This document shows, in pieces, positions 1 through 7,426 of a stretch of DNA of 64,000 nucleotides. The notes beneath the pieces are model-generated. The model was not told the DNA's origin and did not search any database. It worked only from the letters and a program-made list of their open reading frames with translations. How positions within the stretch are numbered: the first letter of the stretch is position 1; each line of letters starts with the position of its first letter. Source of the stretch: JAOABC01 sp041287495 (lineage in GTDB: Bacteria; Aquificota; Aquificia; Aquificales; Hydrogenothermaceae); NCBI GenBank assembly GCA_041287495.1, contig JBEULE010000042.1, positions 36,616 through 100,615 of the forward strand. Direction: 5' to 3'. The position numbers and the translations under genes are program-made.

Positions 1-56
1 GTTTCCATCTCAAAATCCGGAACTTCTTGACCTACTAAGATTACTCTTTCTTCCAT
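1..56 (-). CDS. Peroxiredoxin (AhpC/TSA type), N-terminal fragment
   Basis: Only the first 18 codons are inside the window. They read MEERVILVGQEVPDFEME, which resembles the N-terminus of 2-Cys peroxiredoxins (a V/L-G-x-x-x-P-x-F opening), enzymes that reduce H2O2 and organic peroxides. The ATG (56..54) follows a strong AGGGAGGT ribosome binding site at 62-70 on the minus strand. The catalytic cysteine lies outside the window, so the assignment rests on the opening motif alone. The gene diverges from the cytochrome c gene at 363. Confidence 0.55.
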   Translation of the reverse strand, partial: MEERVILVGQEVPDFEME

Positions 57-152
57 GTTAATACCTCCCTGTTGAAGTTTTTTCTAATTTTAATAATAAC
101 AATTCTTAATAAGCTTATAAATGATAAATATCACATATCAAAATTTATTGGT

Positions 153-174
153 AAATTTGAAAATCTGCAAATTT
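153..174. promoter_or_regulatory. Inverted repeat in the divergent intergenic region
   Basis: AAATTTG, an 8-nt spacer, then CAAATTT form a perfect 7+7 inverted repeat. Its centre is about 85 bp upstream of the predicted start of transcription from the sigma-54-type promoter at 222-239. That is a usual distance for an activator (enhancer-binding protein) site. It could equally be an operator for the divergent peroxiredoxin gene. The 306-bp gap between the two genes holds no ORF worth calling. Confidence 0.35.
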
Positions 175-221
175 TTTAATAGAAAAATTTCTAAAAATAA
201 TAGTTTAAAGAAAGTTAAAAT

Positions 222-239
222 TTGGCATAACTTTTGCAT
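222..239 (+). promoter_or_regulatory. Sigma-54 (RpoN) -24/-12 promoter for cytochrome c
   Basis: The sequence TTGGCATAACTTTTGCAT has GG at 224-225 and GC at 236-237 with exactly ten bases between them, matching the sigma-54 consensus TGGCAC-N5-TTGCW well. Transcription would start near 248-250, leaving a ~115-nt leader before the cytochrome gene at 363. rpoN itself is in this window at 36002-37312. No enhancer-binding activator gene is visible nearby. Confidence 0.7.
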
Positions 240-362
240 AATACAAAACAGAACAGTTGAATAGGTTTTAAATTAACATTACAACTAAATAATTGTAATT
301 GATTTTAAAATGGCTTTCGAGTAAACTATTAATTTGAAAATTCTTTAATAGGAGGTATAGCT

Positions 363-686
363 ATGAAAAAGTTAGTAGTAGCAGTAGCATCTGTAATGGC
401 TGTTGTATCTGCATCATTTGCAGCAGATGGAAAGGCTCTTTTCCAACAAAAAGGTTGCACAGCTTGCCACCAAGCAGCAGTTGACACTGTAGGACCATCT
501 CTCAAGAAAATAGCTGCAGCTTATGCTGGAAAAGAAGAAAACCTAATCAAGTTCTTGAAAGGACAAGGAAAAGCTATCGTTGATCCAGCTAAAGAAGCTA
601 TAATGAAACCACAGATTAACACAACAAAAGCTATGAAAGATGATGAACTTAAAGCTTTAGCTCAATTCATACTCTCTAACAAGTAA
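363..686 (+). CDS. Monoheme class I cytochrome c (c551/c555-like)
   Basis: This is a 107-residue periplasmic electron carrier. Residues 1-21 form a Sec signal peptide ending SFA-A. The heme attachment site is C32-T-A-C35-H36, followed by the usual VGPSL segment. M81 in AIMKPQI is the probable distal heme ligand. The size and the short MKPQ loop suit the small soluble cytochromes that carry electrons to a terminal oxidase or from sulfur-oxidising enzymes. The start is fixed by an AGGAGG site at 351-356. A sigma-54-type promoter lies 125 bp upstream and an intrinsic terminator follows directly, so it is probably a highly regulated single-gene transcript with some read-through into the second cytochrome. 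Confidence 0.93.
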   Translation: MKKLVVAVASVMAVVSASFAADGKALFQQKGCTACHQAAVDTVGPSLKKIAAAYAGKEENLIKFLKGQGKAIVDPAKEAIMKPQINTTKAMKDDELKALAQFILSNK

Positions 687-694
687 TAAACTTT

Positions 695-718
695 AAGGAG
701 GCTTAAAGCCTCCTTTTT
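695..718 (+). terminator. Intrinsic terminator between two cytochrome c genes
   Basis: AAGGAGGC, a TTAAA loop and GCCTCCTT form an eight-pair stem followed by a T-run at 714-718. The hairpin ends only 8 nt before the next start codon (727). Its 5' arm contains the only Shine-Dalgarno-like sequence in this gap. Confidence 0.85.
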
Positions 719-726
719 ATTTCAAT

Positions 727-1089
727 ATGTTTTCTAGGTTATTATTAGGTGTAGTTATTCTATCTACTTTTTCTTATGCTAATGAAGGAAAACAACTATA
801 TATAAAGTATAACTGTAACGGATGTCACTCTCCTTACGAAAAGAGAACAGGGCCATCTTTTAAAGAGATATCTCAACGATATGGTACAAGTCAAAAAGCA
901 ATTGAGAAAGTTGCTAAATTAATAATAAAGCCAAATCCTTCAAATTGGCCTGGCTTTGCTTATATGCCACCTTACAATATCCCCTTTGAGGAAGCTAAAA
1001 AACTTGCTGAATATGTTTTAATAAGCTCACAAAAGGAAAAAGAAACAAAACCAAAAATTCGTTACATCCCAGAAGGAGATCATTACTAA
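727..1089 (+). CDS. Small c-type cytochrome, monoheme
   Basis: This 120-residue exported protein has a signal peptide at residues 1-18 (ending FSYA), a heme site C30-N-G-C33-H34, a TGPSF segment, and a probable Met ligand at M80 in AYMPPY. It resembles the upstream cytochrome in layout but has a longer loop before the Met ligand and a charged C-terminal tail of about 20 residues. It lacks a clear ribosome binding site at normal distance: the GGAGG at 697-701 is inside the upstream terminator stem. Expression therefore probably depends on read-through. Its specific redox partner cannot be read from the sequence. Confidence 0.85.
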   Translation: MFSRLLLGVVILSTFSYANEGKQLYIKYNCNGCHSPYEKRTGPSFKEISQRYGTSQKAIEKVAKLIIKPNPSNWPGFAYMPPYNIPFEEAKKLAEYVLISSQKEKETKPKIRYIPEGDHY

Positions 1090-1091
1090 AT

Positions 1092-1844
1092 CTATTTTTC
1101 CTGTTCCGGTTTTATTAATTTTAAAATATCTAATGGTAAAGGTAAGATAACTGTATTGGATGGATTTTGACTTACAGTTGATAAAGTTTCCAAATATCTA
1201 AGTTGTATTGCCAGAGGGTGTTTAGCCAGAAGTTCAGCTGCCTCTGTTAGTTTTTGAGCTGCTTGATATTCAGCTTCTGCCTGTATAATCTTAGCCCTTC
1301 TCTCCCTTTCAGCTTCAGCTTGCTTTGCGAGAGCTCTCTTTAACTCTTCTGTTATATCTATCTTCCTTAATTCAACAGCAACAACCTTTACTCCCCAAGA
1401 TTCAGTTTCCTGATCTATTATCTCCTGAATCTTTACATTTATTTTATCTCTCTGTGAGAGAAGTTCATCAAGCTCTGCCTGTCCACACACACTTCTTAAA
1501 GTAGTTTGTGATATCTGTGAAGTTGCATATAGATAGTTCTCTACATTTATAACTGCTTTTATAGGGTCAACAACCTTAAAGTAAACAACGGCATCTACTT
1601 GAACGGATATGTTATCCTTTGTTACAACATCCTGGGTAGGGACATCCAATGTAACAACCCTTAGAGAAACTTTTACCATCTTATCTATAAAAGGTATAAG
1701 GATAAATATTCCTGGACCTTTTGCTTTCTCCAAAACTCTACCTAAACGAAACACAACAGCCCTTTCATACTCGTTAATAATTCTAACAGAAGATGCTATA
1801 AATATAATAACCAATACCAGTAAAACTAATAAAAATCCTTCCAT
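1092..1844 (-). CDS. Slipin (SPFH/Band 7, stomatin-like membrane protein)
   Basis: A 250-residue membrane scaffold protein. It has one N-terminal membrane helix (about residues 3-20), the SPFH core beginning INEYERAVVFRLGR, and an Ala/Glu-rich coiled coil (AEAERERRAKIIQAEAE) at about 185-210. Bacterial slipins usually work with an NfeD-type partner or membrane proteases; none is adjacent here. I place the start at 1844 because TGGAGG sits 8 nt upstream. The frame stays open up to an ATG at 1955, adding 37 hydrophobic residues without a ribosome binding site. It follows cutA on the same strand and converges with the cytochrome at 1089. Confidence 0.85.
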   Translation of the reverse strand: MEGFLLVLLVLVIIFIASSVRIINEYERAVVFRLGRVLEKAKGPGIFILIPFIDKMVKVSLRVVTLDVPTQDVVTKDNISVQVDAVVYFKVVDPIKAVINVENYLYATSQISQTTLRSVCGQAELDELLSQRDKINVKIQEIIDQETESWGVKVVAVELRKIDITEELKRALAKQAEAERERRAKIIQAEAEYQAAQKLTEAAELLAKHPLAIQLRYLETLSTVSQNPSNTVILPLPLDILKLIKPEQEK

Positions 1845-1960
1845 TTTAAATCCTCCAGATGATAATATTGACAGCATACTAAACAGTACATCCAAACCAT
1901 TTATGGCTATAATCATAAAAACAATAAACACAACAAAAATTAGTAAGTTCTGCATAGTTG

Positions 1961-2278
1961 CTAACTACTTAAAGTTTCATCTATCCAATGAAGATATTCA
2001 TCATTTCCAGCAACTATGGGTATAGCTATAATCTCAGGAACCGTGTATGGATGAATAGATTTGACAGTATTTTTCAACTCTTCAAACTTTTCTAACTTAC
2101 TCTTTACTATAAGCAAATACTCTTTTTCTCTCTCTATATTTCCTTTCCAGAAAAATACAGACTGTTCTAACTGTGTTATATTCACACACGCCCCAACTTT
2201 CTTCTCTACTATAACATCTGCTATTTTAAATCCATCTTCTTTCGTTGGAACTGTTATAAATACAACAATATAATCCAT
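1961..2278 (-). CDS. cutA: CutA1 divalent-cation tolerance protein
   Basis: At 105 residues this is the usual length of the trimeric, ferredoxin-like CutA1 fold. It keeps family landmarks: an opening VVFITVPTKEDG strand, KKVGACVNI, a W (FFWKG) in the central strand, EYLLIVKS, and HPYTVPEIIAIPI. The family is linked to divalent metal tolerance, but its biochemical function is unsettled; it is very heat-stable in thermophiles. ATG 2278 is preceded by GAGGAGGT. The slipin gene follows on the same strand. Confidence 0.93.
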   Translation of the reverse strand: MDYIVVFITVPTKEDGFKIADVIVEKKVGACVNITQLEQSVFFWKGNIEREKEYLLIVKSKLEKFEELKNTVKSIHPYTVPEIIAIPIVAGNDEYLHWIDETLSS

Positions 2279-2417
2279 ACTTAAACCTCCTCGTTTGATT
2301 TAAATATATTCATTACATTATAATTGTAAAAATGTAAAGATAATAGAAAATTTTTAAAAATCAATGAACAAAATCTGATAAAATTTTAATATATAAAAAT
2401 TCTAAGGAGAAAAGAAA

Positions 2418-3596
2418 TTGATAGAACTTTCTGAAAGGATTAAGAGAATAAAACCTTCACAAACACTTGCGATAACAACAAAAGCAAATGAGTTAAGGTC
2501 TAAGGGAGTGGATATAATAAGTTTTGGTGCTGGAGAACCTGATTTTGACACTCCAGATTATGTAAAGGAAGGAGCTATAAAAGCCTTAAAAGAGGGAAAA
2601 ACAAAATACTCCCCTGCAGGTGGAATTCCTGAACTTCGTCAAGCTATTGCCCAACGACTTAAATCTAGAAACAAAGTAGAATATAGCCCATCAGAGATAG
2701 TAGTGTGTCCTGGAGCTAAGATGGGATTATATGAGATATTTGCTGTAATATTAAATCCTGGAGATGAAGTTATAGTTCCAGCTCCTTACTGGGTATCATA
2801 CACAGAACAGATAGTTATAAACGATGGCGTTCCAAAGATAGTAGAACTATCGGAAGATAACGGTTTTGTATTAACAGCTGACCATATCAAAGATGTAGTC
2901 TCTAAAAATACAAAAGCCTTAGTCTTGAATACTCCTTCAAATCCAACAGGTGCAGTTATACCAAAGAAAGAACTTGAAAGGATAGCAGAGTTTTGTCTAA
3001 AAAATAACATAGCAATAATATCTGATGAATGTTATGAAGAGTTTGCATACGATGAAGAGCATGTAAGTATAGCATCTCTATCGAATGAAGTAAGAGAGAT
3101 AACATTTACAGTAAGTGCATTTTCAAAATCTTACTCGATGACTGGATGGAGACTTGGATGGGTTGCAGCTCCTGAAAAATTTGCTAAAGCAATAGTAAAT
3201 ATGCAAAGCCAAACAATATCAAACCCAACAACCTTCATACAGTATGGTGCAATAGAAGCTCTTAAAGACGGTGGAGAGTTTCCAAAAAAGATGAGAGAGG
3301 AATTTATCAAAAGAAGAAATTACATAGTAGAAGCTTTAAACAGTATAAAAAATGTTAAATGTACCCTTCCTAAGGGAGCTTTCTACGCTTTTCCTAATGT
3401 TAGTTACTATACAACCGGAAAATTTGAAAATGATTTAAAATTAACAGAGTATCTCCTTGAAGAGGCAAAGGTCGCTGTTGTTCCTGGTTCTGCTTTCGGA
3501 AAAGAAGGTTACATAAGACTTTCATATGCTACATCCATGGAAAACATACAAAAAGGTGTGAATAGGATAAAAGAAGCCCTTGAAAAGTTAGTTTAG
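2418..3596 (+). CDS. aspC: Class I/II pyridoxal-phosphate aminotransferase (aspartate aminotransferase type)
   Basis: A 392-residue fold-type I PLP enzyme. Landmarks are the NTPSNPTG loop at 171-178, DECYEEF at about 203-209, the Schiff-base lysine K237 in SAFSKSYSMTGWR, and R245 for the phosphate/carboxylate. Thermophile enzymes of this I-gamma subgroup transfer the amino group between aspartate and 2-oxoglutarate and often accept prephenate. It starts with TTG at 2418, eight bases after AAGGAGA. The 139-bp gap to cutA holds divergent transcription starts but no element I can define. Confidence 0.9.
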   Translation: MIELSERIKRIKPSQTLAITTKANELRSKGVDIISFGAGEPDFDTPDYVKEGAIKALKEGKTKYSPAGGIPELRQAIAQRLKSRNKVEYSPSEIVVCPGAKMGLYEIFAVILNPGDEVIVPAPYWVSYTEQIVINDGVPKIVELSEDNGFVLTADHIKDVVSKNTKALVLNTPSNPTGAVIPKKELERIAEFCLKNNIAIISDECYEEFAYDEEHVSIASLSNEVREITFTVSAFSKSYSMTGWRLGWVAAPEKFAKAIVNMQSQTISNPTTFIQYGAIEALKDGGEFPKKMREEFIKRRNYIVEALNSIKNVKCTLPKGAFYAFPNVSYYTTGKFENDLKLTEYLLEEAKVAVVPGSAFGKEGYIRLSYATSMENIQKGVNRIKEALEKLV

Positions 3597-3644
3597 TATG
3601 ATAAATTTTATCATTAAAATTAAGTTTTGAGAGGTTTTATCACA

Positions 3645-4154
3645 ATGAAAAAATTTTTAATACTGATTATTTTTTCATTTACAGTGATATTGTTATCCTG
3701 TAATCAATCTAAAGAACCAAAGTTTGCAGTTGATCCAAACAGTGTAATAAAGCCAGCTATGGAGAATAAGAAAAATTTGATAGTGATATTTGAGTCAGAA
3801 ACCTGTCAATACTGTGAAAAACTAAATAGAGACCTTAAAGACCTACAACTTAAAGAAAGTTTGATAAAAAATAACATAGATATAGCAATAATAAACGTAG
3901 ATGGTAAGAGACAAGTTATAGACCCAGAAAGTAAGAAAGTTATGGATGAACAGACTCTCACATCAATATACAGAGTCACAGGATACCCTACAATAGCAGT
4001 ATTTTTACCTGACAAAAATTATGAACTTTTTGGTATAATCCCAGGGTATGTGCCAAAAGATTACTTTATGAAATTATCAGACTATATAGGGACAAAATGT
4101 TATGAAAAAGTTAAATCATTCCAAGAATATATAGATAATGGTGGAAAATGTTAG
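3645..4154 (+). CDS. Thioredoxin-fold lipoprotein (CxxC)
   Basis: A 169-residue secreted thioredoxin-like protein. Residues 1-18 are a hydrophobic signal with lipobox ILLSC and the lipidated cysteine at C19. The active site is C54-Q-Y-C57 (ETCQYCEKL), and the cis-proline is in GYPTIAVFLP. This is the layout of SoxW/DsbC-like periplasmic reductases, which keep cytochrome or sulfur-oxidation cysteines reduced. I use ATG 3645 rather than the in-frame TTG at 3627, since GAGAGG is 10 nt upstream and the signal peptide then starts MKKF. Its stop overlaps the moaE start by 7 nt. Confidence 0.85.
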   Translation: MKKFLILIIFSFTVILLSCNQSKEPKFAVDPNSVIKPAMENKKNLIVIFESETCQYCEKLNRDLKDLQLKESLIKNNIDIAIINVDGKRQVIDPESKKVMDEQTLTSIYRVTGYPTIAVFLPDKNYELFGIIPGYVPKDYFMKLSDYIGTKCYEKVKSFQEYIDNGGKC

Positions 4155-4567
4155 TGCCGGATATATACATAGGGGAAGATTGGTTTAGTTTGGATGATGT
4201 TTTTAACTCCTTTAAAGATGAAAGTTGTGGAGGAGTTGATATTTTCATAGGAGTTGCAAGGTCTGCACCAGAAGATGGAGAAGTAGAAGAACTTCACTAT
4301 GAAGCTTACATATCTATGGCTGAGAAAGTTATAAGAGAAATAATAGAAGAAGCAAAAGAAAAATTTAATATTAAACATGCTATTGTTCATCACAGAACGG
4401 GAATAGTAAAGGTAGGAGTTCCGTCTTTCCTTGTAACTGTTTGGGCAGGTCATAGACAGGAAGCATTTGCAGGATGTAGATATATAGTTGATAATGTAAA
4501 AGCAAGGGCACCTATCTGGAAGAAAGAGGTGTTTAAAACCGGAAATTACTCCTGGAAAGAAAGTTAA
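4148..4567 (+). CDS. moaE: Molybdopterin synthase catalytic subunit MoaE
   Basis: This 139-residue protein converts precursor Z (cPMP) to molybdopterin together with the sulfur carrier MoaD. Visible family motifs are GGVDIFIGVAR, LHYEAYISMAE, HHRTGIVKVG, VWAGHRQEAF and the catalytic lysines in APIWKKEVF. It starts inside the end of the thioredoxin-like lipoprotein gene (ATG at 4148) and its stop abuts the trmFO start, so the three are translationally linked. moaD is not in the window. Its presence implies a molybdenum enzyme elsewhere in the genome. Confidence 0.95.
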   Translation: MLVPDIYIGEDWFSLDDVFNSFKDESCGGVDIFIGVARSAPEDGEVEELHYEAYISMAEKVIREIIEEAKEKFNIKHAIVHHRTGIVKVGVPSFLVTVWAGHRQEAFAGCRYIVDNVKARAPIWKKEVFKTGNYSWKES

Positions 4568-5881
4568 ATGTCAGAAGTTATCGTTATTGGCGGAGGACTT
4601 GCCGGAACAGAAGCAGCATACAAGGTAGCTCAATCAGGTTTTAAAGTCAAACTTTACGAGATGCGTCCCAAGGTATTTACTCCAGCCCATAAAACTCCAT
4701 ATCTTGCAGAAATTGTATGCAGCAATTCCTTTGGTAGTGAATTTCCTTTATCTGCTTCCGGACTTTTAAAAAATGAGATGGAGATTTTAGACTCTATAAT
4801 ACTTAAAGTTGCTAAAGATTATAAAGTCCCTGCAGGACAAGCTTTTGCCATAGACAGAGAGAAATTCTCTAAGAAAATAACAGAAATTATAGAAAACCAT
4901 CCTAACATAGAATTAATAAGAGAGGAGATAACCGAAATTCCAAAAGATAGTTTGGTAGTTATAGCCTCTGGTCCATTAACATCTGAAAAACTATCCTTAG
5001 AGATACAAAAAATTACGGGAAGTGAATACCTATACTTTTACGATGCGATATCTCCGGTTGTAGATGCCTCAACTGTAGATTACTCAAAGGGATTTTGGGC
5101 TGACAGGTATGGTAAAGGTTCTCCAGATTACTTTAACTGTGTACTTACAGAGGAAGAGTATGAGATATTTTATAAAGAGCTTCTAAAAGGAGAACAGGTT
5201 CCACTTAAAGATTTCGAAAGAGCTGTATATTTTGAAGGCTGTCTTCCAATAGAGGAGATTGCAAGGAGAGGAAAACAAACTTTACTCTTTGGACCTATGA
5301 AACCTGTTGGGCTTATAGACCCAAAAACAAAAAAACAACCATTTGCAGTAGTTCAACTTAGAAAAGAAAATATAGAAGGAACACTTCTATCATTGGTAGG
5401 TTTTCAGACAAAACTGAAATACCCAGAACAAAAGAGAATTTTTAGGCTTATTCCAGCTCTTAAAGATGCAGAGTTTGTAAAACTTGGTTCTATACACAGA
5501 AATACATTTATACAATCTCAAAAACTTCTATATCCAACCTTACAGTTAAAATCCAATAAAAATATACTTTTTGCCGGACAGATAACAGGTGTAGAAGGAT
5601 ATATGGCAAGTGCTTCAACAGGAATAATTGCAGGGATAAATGTTGTTAGGATACTGAAAGGAGAGGAACCTGTAATTCCTCCAAGAGAAAGTATGATAGG
5701 ATCTCTTATAAACTATATAACTACAGCAAAAAATGAACTACAACCTATGGGACCAAACTTTGCCATACTTCCAGAGATAGATTATAAGATAAAAGATAAA
5801 GAAAAGAGAAAAGCTATTAAGGTTCAAAGAGCTTTGGAAAGTATAAAAGCCTTTAAAGAAAAAATTAATTTACAACCTTAA
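4568..5881 (+). CDS. trmFO: Methylenetetrahydrofolate-tRNA-(uracil-5-)-methyltransferase TrmFO
   Basis: A 437-residue flavoprotein that makes ribothymidine at position 54 of tRNA using methylene-THF and FADH2. The FAD Rossmann motif VIGGGLAGTEAA lies at residues 5-16. Other landmarks are YEMRP, CSNSFGSEFP, the catalytic-cysteine segment FEGCLPIEEIARRG, and the C-terminal TGVEGYMASASTGIIAG loop. Length and order match the family. ATG 4568 follows the moaE stop directly. With mnmE (9662) and mnmA (22315) it gives the window three tRNA uridine modification enzymes. Confidence 0.96.
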   Translation: MSEVIVIGGGLAGTEAAYKVAQSGFKVKLYEMRPKVFTPAHKTPYLAEIVCSNSFGSEFPLSASGLLKNEMEILDSIILKVAKDYKVPAGQAFAIDREKFSKKITEIIENHPNIELIREEITEIPKDSLVVIASGPLTSEKLSLEIQKITGSEYLYFYDAISPVVDASTVDYSKGFWADRYGKGSPDYFNCVLTEEEYEIFYKELLKGEQVPLKDFERAVYFEGCLPIEEIARRGKQTLLFGPMKPVGLIDPKTKKQPFAVVQLRKENIEGTLLSLVGFQTKLKYPEQKRIFRLIPALKDAEFVKLGSIHRNTFIQSQKLLYPTLQLKSNKNILFAGQITGVEGYMASASTGIIAGINVVRILKGEEPVIPPRESMIGSLINYITTAKNELQPMGPNFAILPEIDYKIKDKEKRKAIKVQRALESIKAFKEKINLQP

Positions 5882-5897
5882 AATTTTTCTGTATAAT
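5869..5897 (+). promoter_or_regulatory. Sigma-70 type promoter for the atpB operon
   Basis: TTTACA at 5869-5874 and TATAAT at 5892-5897 are separated by 17 bases. The -35 lies in the last codons of trmFO. A 16-bp palindrome (CTGTA-6-TACAG, 889-904 in local thousands) overlaps the -10 and could be an operator. The gene starts 35 bp downstream. Confidence 0.65.
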
Positions 5898-5931
5898 ATT
5901 ACAGAATTTAAGAAAGAAATGGAGGCAAACC

Positions 5932-6564
5932 TTGGAGTCCCAGATAATGCAAACCCATGTTGTTATGGCTTTACTCGTTGTAATAGCTGTTCCAATACTA
6001 TTTATGGCATTGGCTAAAAAACCTGGATTAATCCCAACACCTATACAGAATATTTTTGAGATTTACATCCAATTTATAGATAACATGATAAAGGAGAATA
6101 TGGGGGAAAAGGGAAGAAAGTACTTCCCACTAATAGCAGGAATAGGTTTATTTGTATTTTTTGGTAATCTACTTGGTATGATTCCTGGATTTGAATCACC
6201 TACAGCAAATCTAAACACAACTATGGCCCTTGCTCTGTTGGTTTTCTTTATATATAACCTTGAAGGAATAAGAACAAACGGTATATCTTACTTTAAACAT
6301 TTCTTAGGACCTGTACCTGCAATGGCCCCAATTTTTGTAATAATAGAAATTCTTAGCCATCTGAGTAGACCTGTAACACTAGCTCTCCGTCTTTTTGCAA
6401 ATATGACAGGTGGCGAACTTATAAGTGTAGTTCTCATAATGCTTATACCTTTTTTAATACCTTTACCTGTGATGTTAATACACTTGATAGCTGTATTTTT
6501 GCAAACTTATGTCTTTGTAGTTCTCACAACTGTATATATAGCTGGTGCTATTACCCATGAATAA
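5932..6564 (+). CDS. atpB: F0F1 ATP synthase subunit a
   Basis: A 210-residue membrane protein forming the proton half-channels next to the c-ring. It has about six hydrophobic helices. The essential arginine R153 is in the signature TLALRLFANMTGGEL, and FGNLLGMIPGF marks the earlier channel helix. It is at the short end for the family. The start is TTG at 5932, six bases after GGAGG; the first in-frame ATG is five codons in and has no such site. A promoter lies directly upstream. A Usp-fold gene separates it from atpE; the other subunits are not in the window. Confidence 0.95.
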   Translation: MESQIMQTHVVMALLVVIAVPILFMALAKKPGLIPTPIQNIFEIYIQFIDNMIKENMGEKGRKYFPLIAGIGLFVFFGNLLGMIPGFESPTANLNTTMALALLVFFIYNLEGIRTNGISYFKHFLGPVPAMAPIFVIIEILSHLSRPVTLALRLFANMTGGELISVVLIMLIPFLIPLPVMLIHLIAVFLQTYVFVVLTTVYIAGAITHE

Positions 6565-6582
6565 CACTGATAAGGGGAAACT

Positions 6583-6978
6583 ATGGAAATAAAAAAGATA
6601 TTTGTAAACTTCCAGTTTGACAACCAATCTTTAAAAGCATTAGAATTTGGAAAAGACCTTGCATCTAAATACGGTAGTGAGTTAATAATATTCCATGAGA
6701 TAGTTGATGTTTATATGATGAAGAGATGGAGTATAAGTTTTGGTATGCCGATTCAGCCAGATTTAGAGGAAAAGAGTAAGAGGAATGTTCAGGCAAAACT
6801 TGATGATTTAATGGAAAGTTATAACGGTAAATATAAATACATAATAGATATCTCAGGAAGAATAAAAGATGTTATAGGTAAGTTTGTAAGTGAGGAAAAT
6901 CCGGATTTGGTAATTTTAACAGATGAGTATGAATATTTAAACAAAAAGATAAACTGTAACGTTTTAATAGTGAAATAA
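6583..6978 (+). CDS. Universal stress protein (UspA-fold) domain protein
   Basis: A 131-residue single-domain Usp-like protein. It opens with KKIFVNFQFDNQSLKALEFG and ends with the typical beta strands PDLVILTDE and CNVLIVK. The ATP-binding signature of Usp proteins (G-x2-G-x9-G-S/T) is missing: between LVILTDE and NVLIVK there is only an EYLNKK segment. It is therefore probably of the non-ATP-binding kind. It sits between atpB and atpE with 18- and 25-bp gaps and its own AAGGGG site, so it is co-transcribed with F0 genes. What it does there is unknown. Confidence 0.75.
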   Translation: MEIKKIFVNFQFDNQSLKALEFGKDLASKYGSELIIFHEIVDVYMMKRWSISFGMPIQPDLEEKSKRNVQAKLDDLMESYNGKYKYIIDISGRIKDVIGKFVSEENPDLVILTDEYEYLNKKINCNVLIVK

Positions 6979-7003
6979 ATACTCTTAGGAGGTTGTATAG
7001 ATA

Positions 7004-7348
7004 ATGGCTAAGTTTTCAAAAGTCCTCATGTTGATGGTCCTAGTAGGAACAGTTTCTGCAGCATTTGCAGCAGAAGGAGACCCTATGGCAAGAGCTGTAT
7101 TTTACGGAGCTTTAGCTATAGGTGCCGGAGTTGCTATAGGTGCAGCTGCAGGTGGTGGTGCAGCAGGTCTTGGTAATGCTATAAGAGGAGTTCTTGAAGG
7201 AATGGCAAGAAATCCAAACATGGGACCAAAACTCCTTACAACTATGTTTATCGGTATGGCATTGATAGAAACATTCGTTCTCTATGCTCTACTTATAGCT
7301 ATAATCTTTATTTTCACAGGTATCTTTGACTCTAAAGCTGGATTTTAA
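7004..7348 (+). CDS. atpE: F0F1 ATP synthase subunit c, with N-terminal signal peptide
   Basis: A 114-residue precursor; bacterial c subunits are usually about 70-90 residues. Residues 1-22 look like a cleavable signal peptide (Lys-rich start, hydrophobic core, SAAFA-AEGD). The mature hairpin follows: a Gly/Ala-rich helix 1 (AIGAGVAIGAAAGG), the polar loop MARNPNM, and helix 2 with the ion-binding glutamate E89 in MALIETFVLY. No sodium-type glutamine/threonine ligand set is obvious, so it is probably proton-coupled. A signal-peptide-bearing c subunit is known in Aquifex. A strong terminator follows at 7375-7400. Confidence 0.96.
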   Translation: MAKFSKVLMLMVLVGTVSAAFAAEGDPMARAVFYGALAIGAGVAIGAAAGGGAAGLGNAIRGVLEGMARNPNMGPKLLTTMFIGMALIETFVLYALLIAIIFIFTGIFDSKAGF

Positions 7349-7374
7349 CAAGACAGAAGTTTCGACAACATCTT

Positions 7375-7400
7375 AAGAGCAGGATTAATCCTGCTCTTTT
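7375..7400 (+). terminator. Intrinsic terminator after atpE
   Basis: AAGAGCAGGAT and ATCCTGCTCTT pair over ten to eleven bases around a very small loop and run into TTTT. It separates the atp transcript from the rpmH operon; the rpmH ribosome binding site AAGGAGGT begins 11 bp later. Confidence 0.9.
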
Positions 7401-7426
7401 ACTATTTTAAAAGGAGGTTTTAACAG

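Noticed and set aside
100..140. PerR/Fur-like box upstream of the peroxiredoxin
   Set aside because: The AT-rich sequence matches the consensus at too few positions to separate from background.
1609..2025. Plus-strand ORF antisense to slipin and cutA
   Set aside because: No ribosome binding site or recognisable product; the minus-strand genes have clear family motifs.
7349..7426. Replication origin next to rpmH
   Set aside because: The rpmH-rnpA-yidC order is often near oriC, but there is no dnaA gene and no DnaA-box cluster in the gap, which holds a terminator and the rpmH ribosome site.
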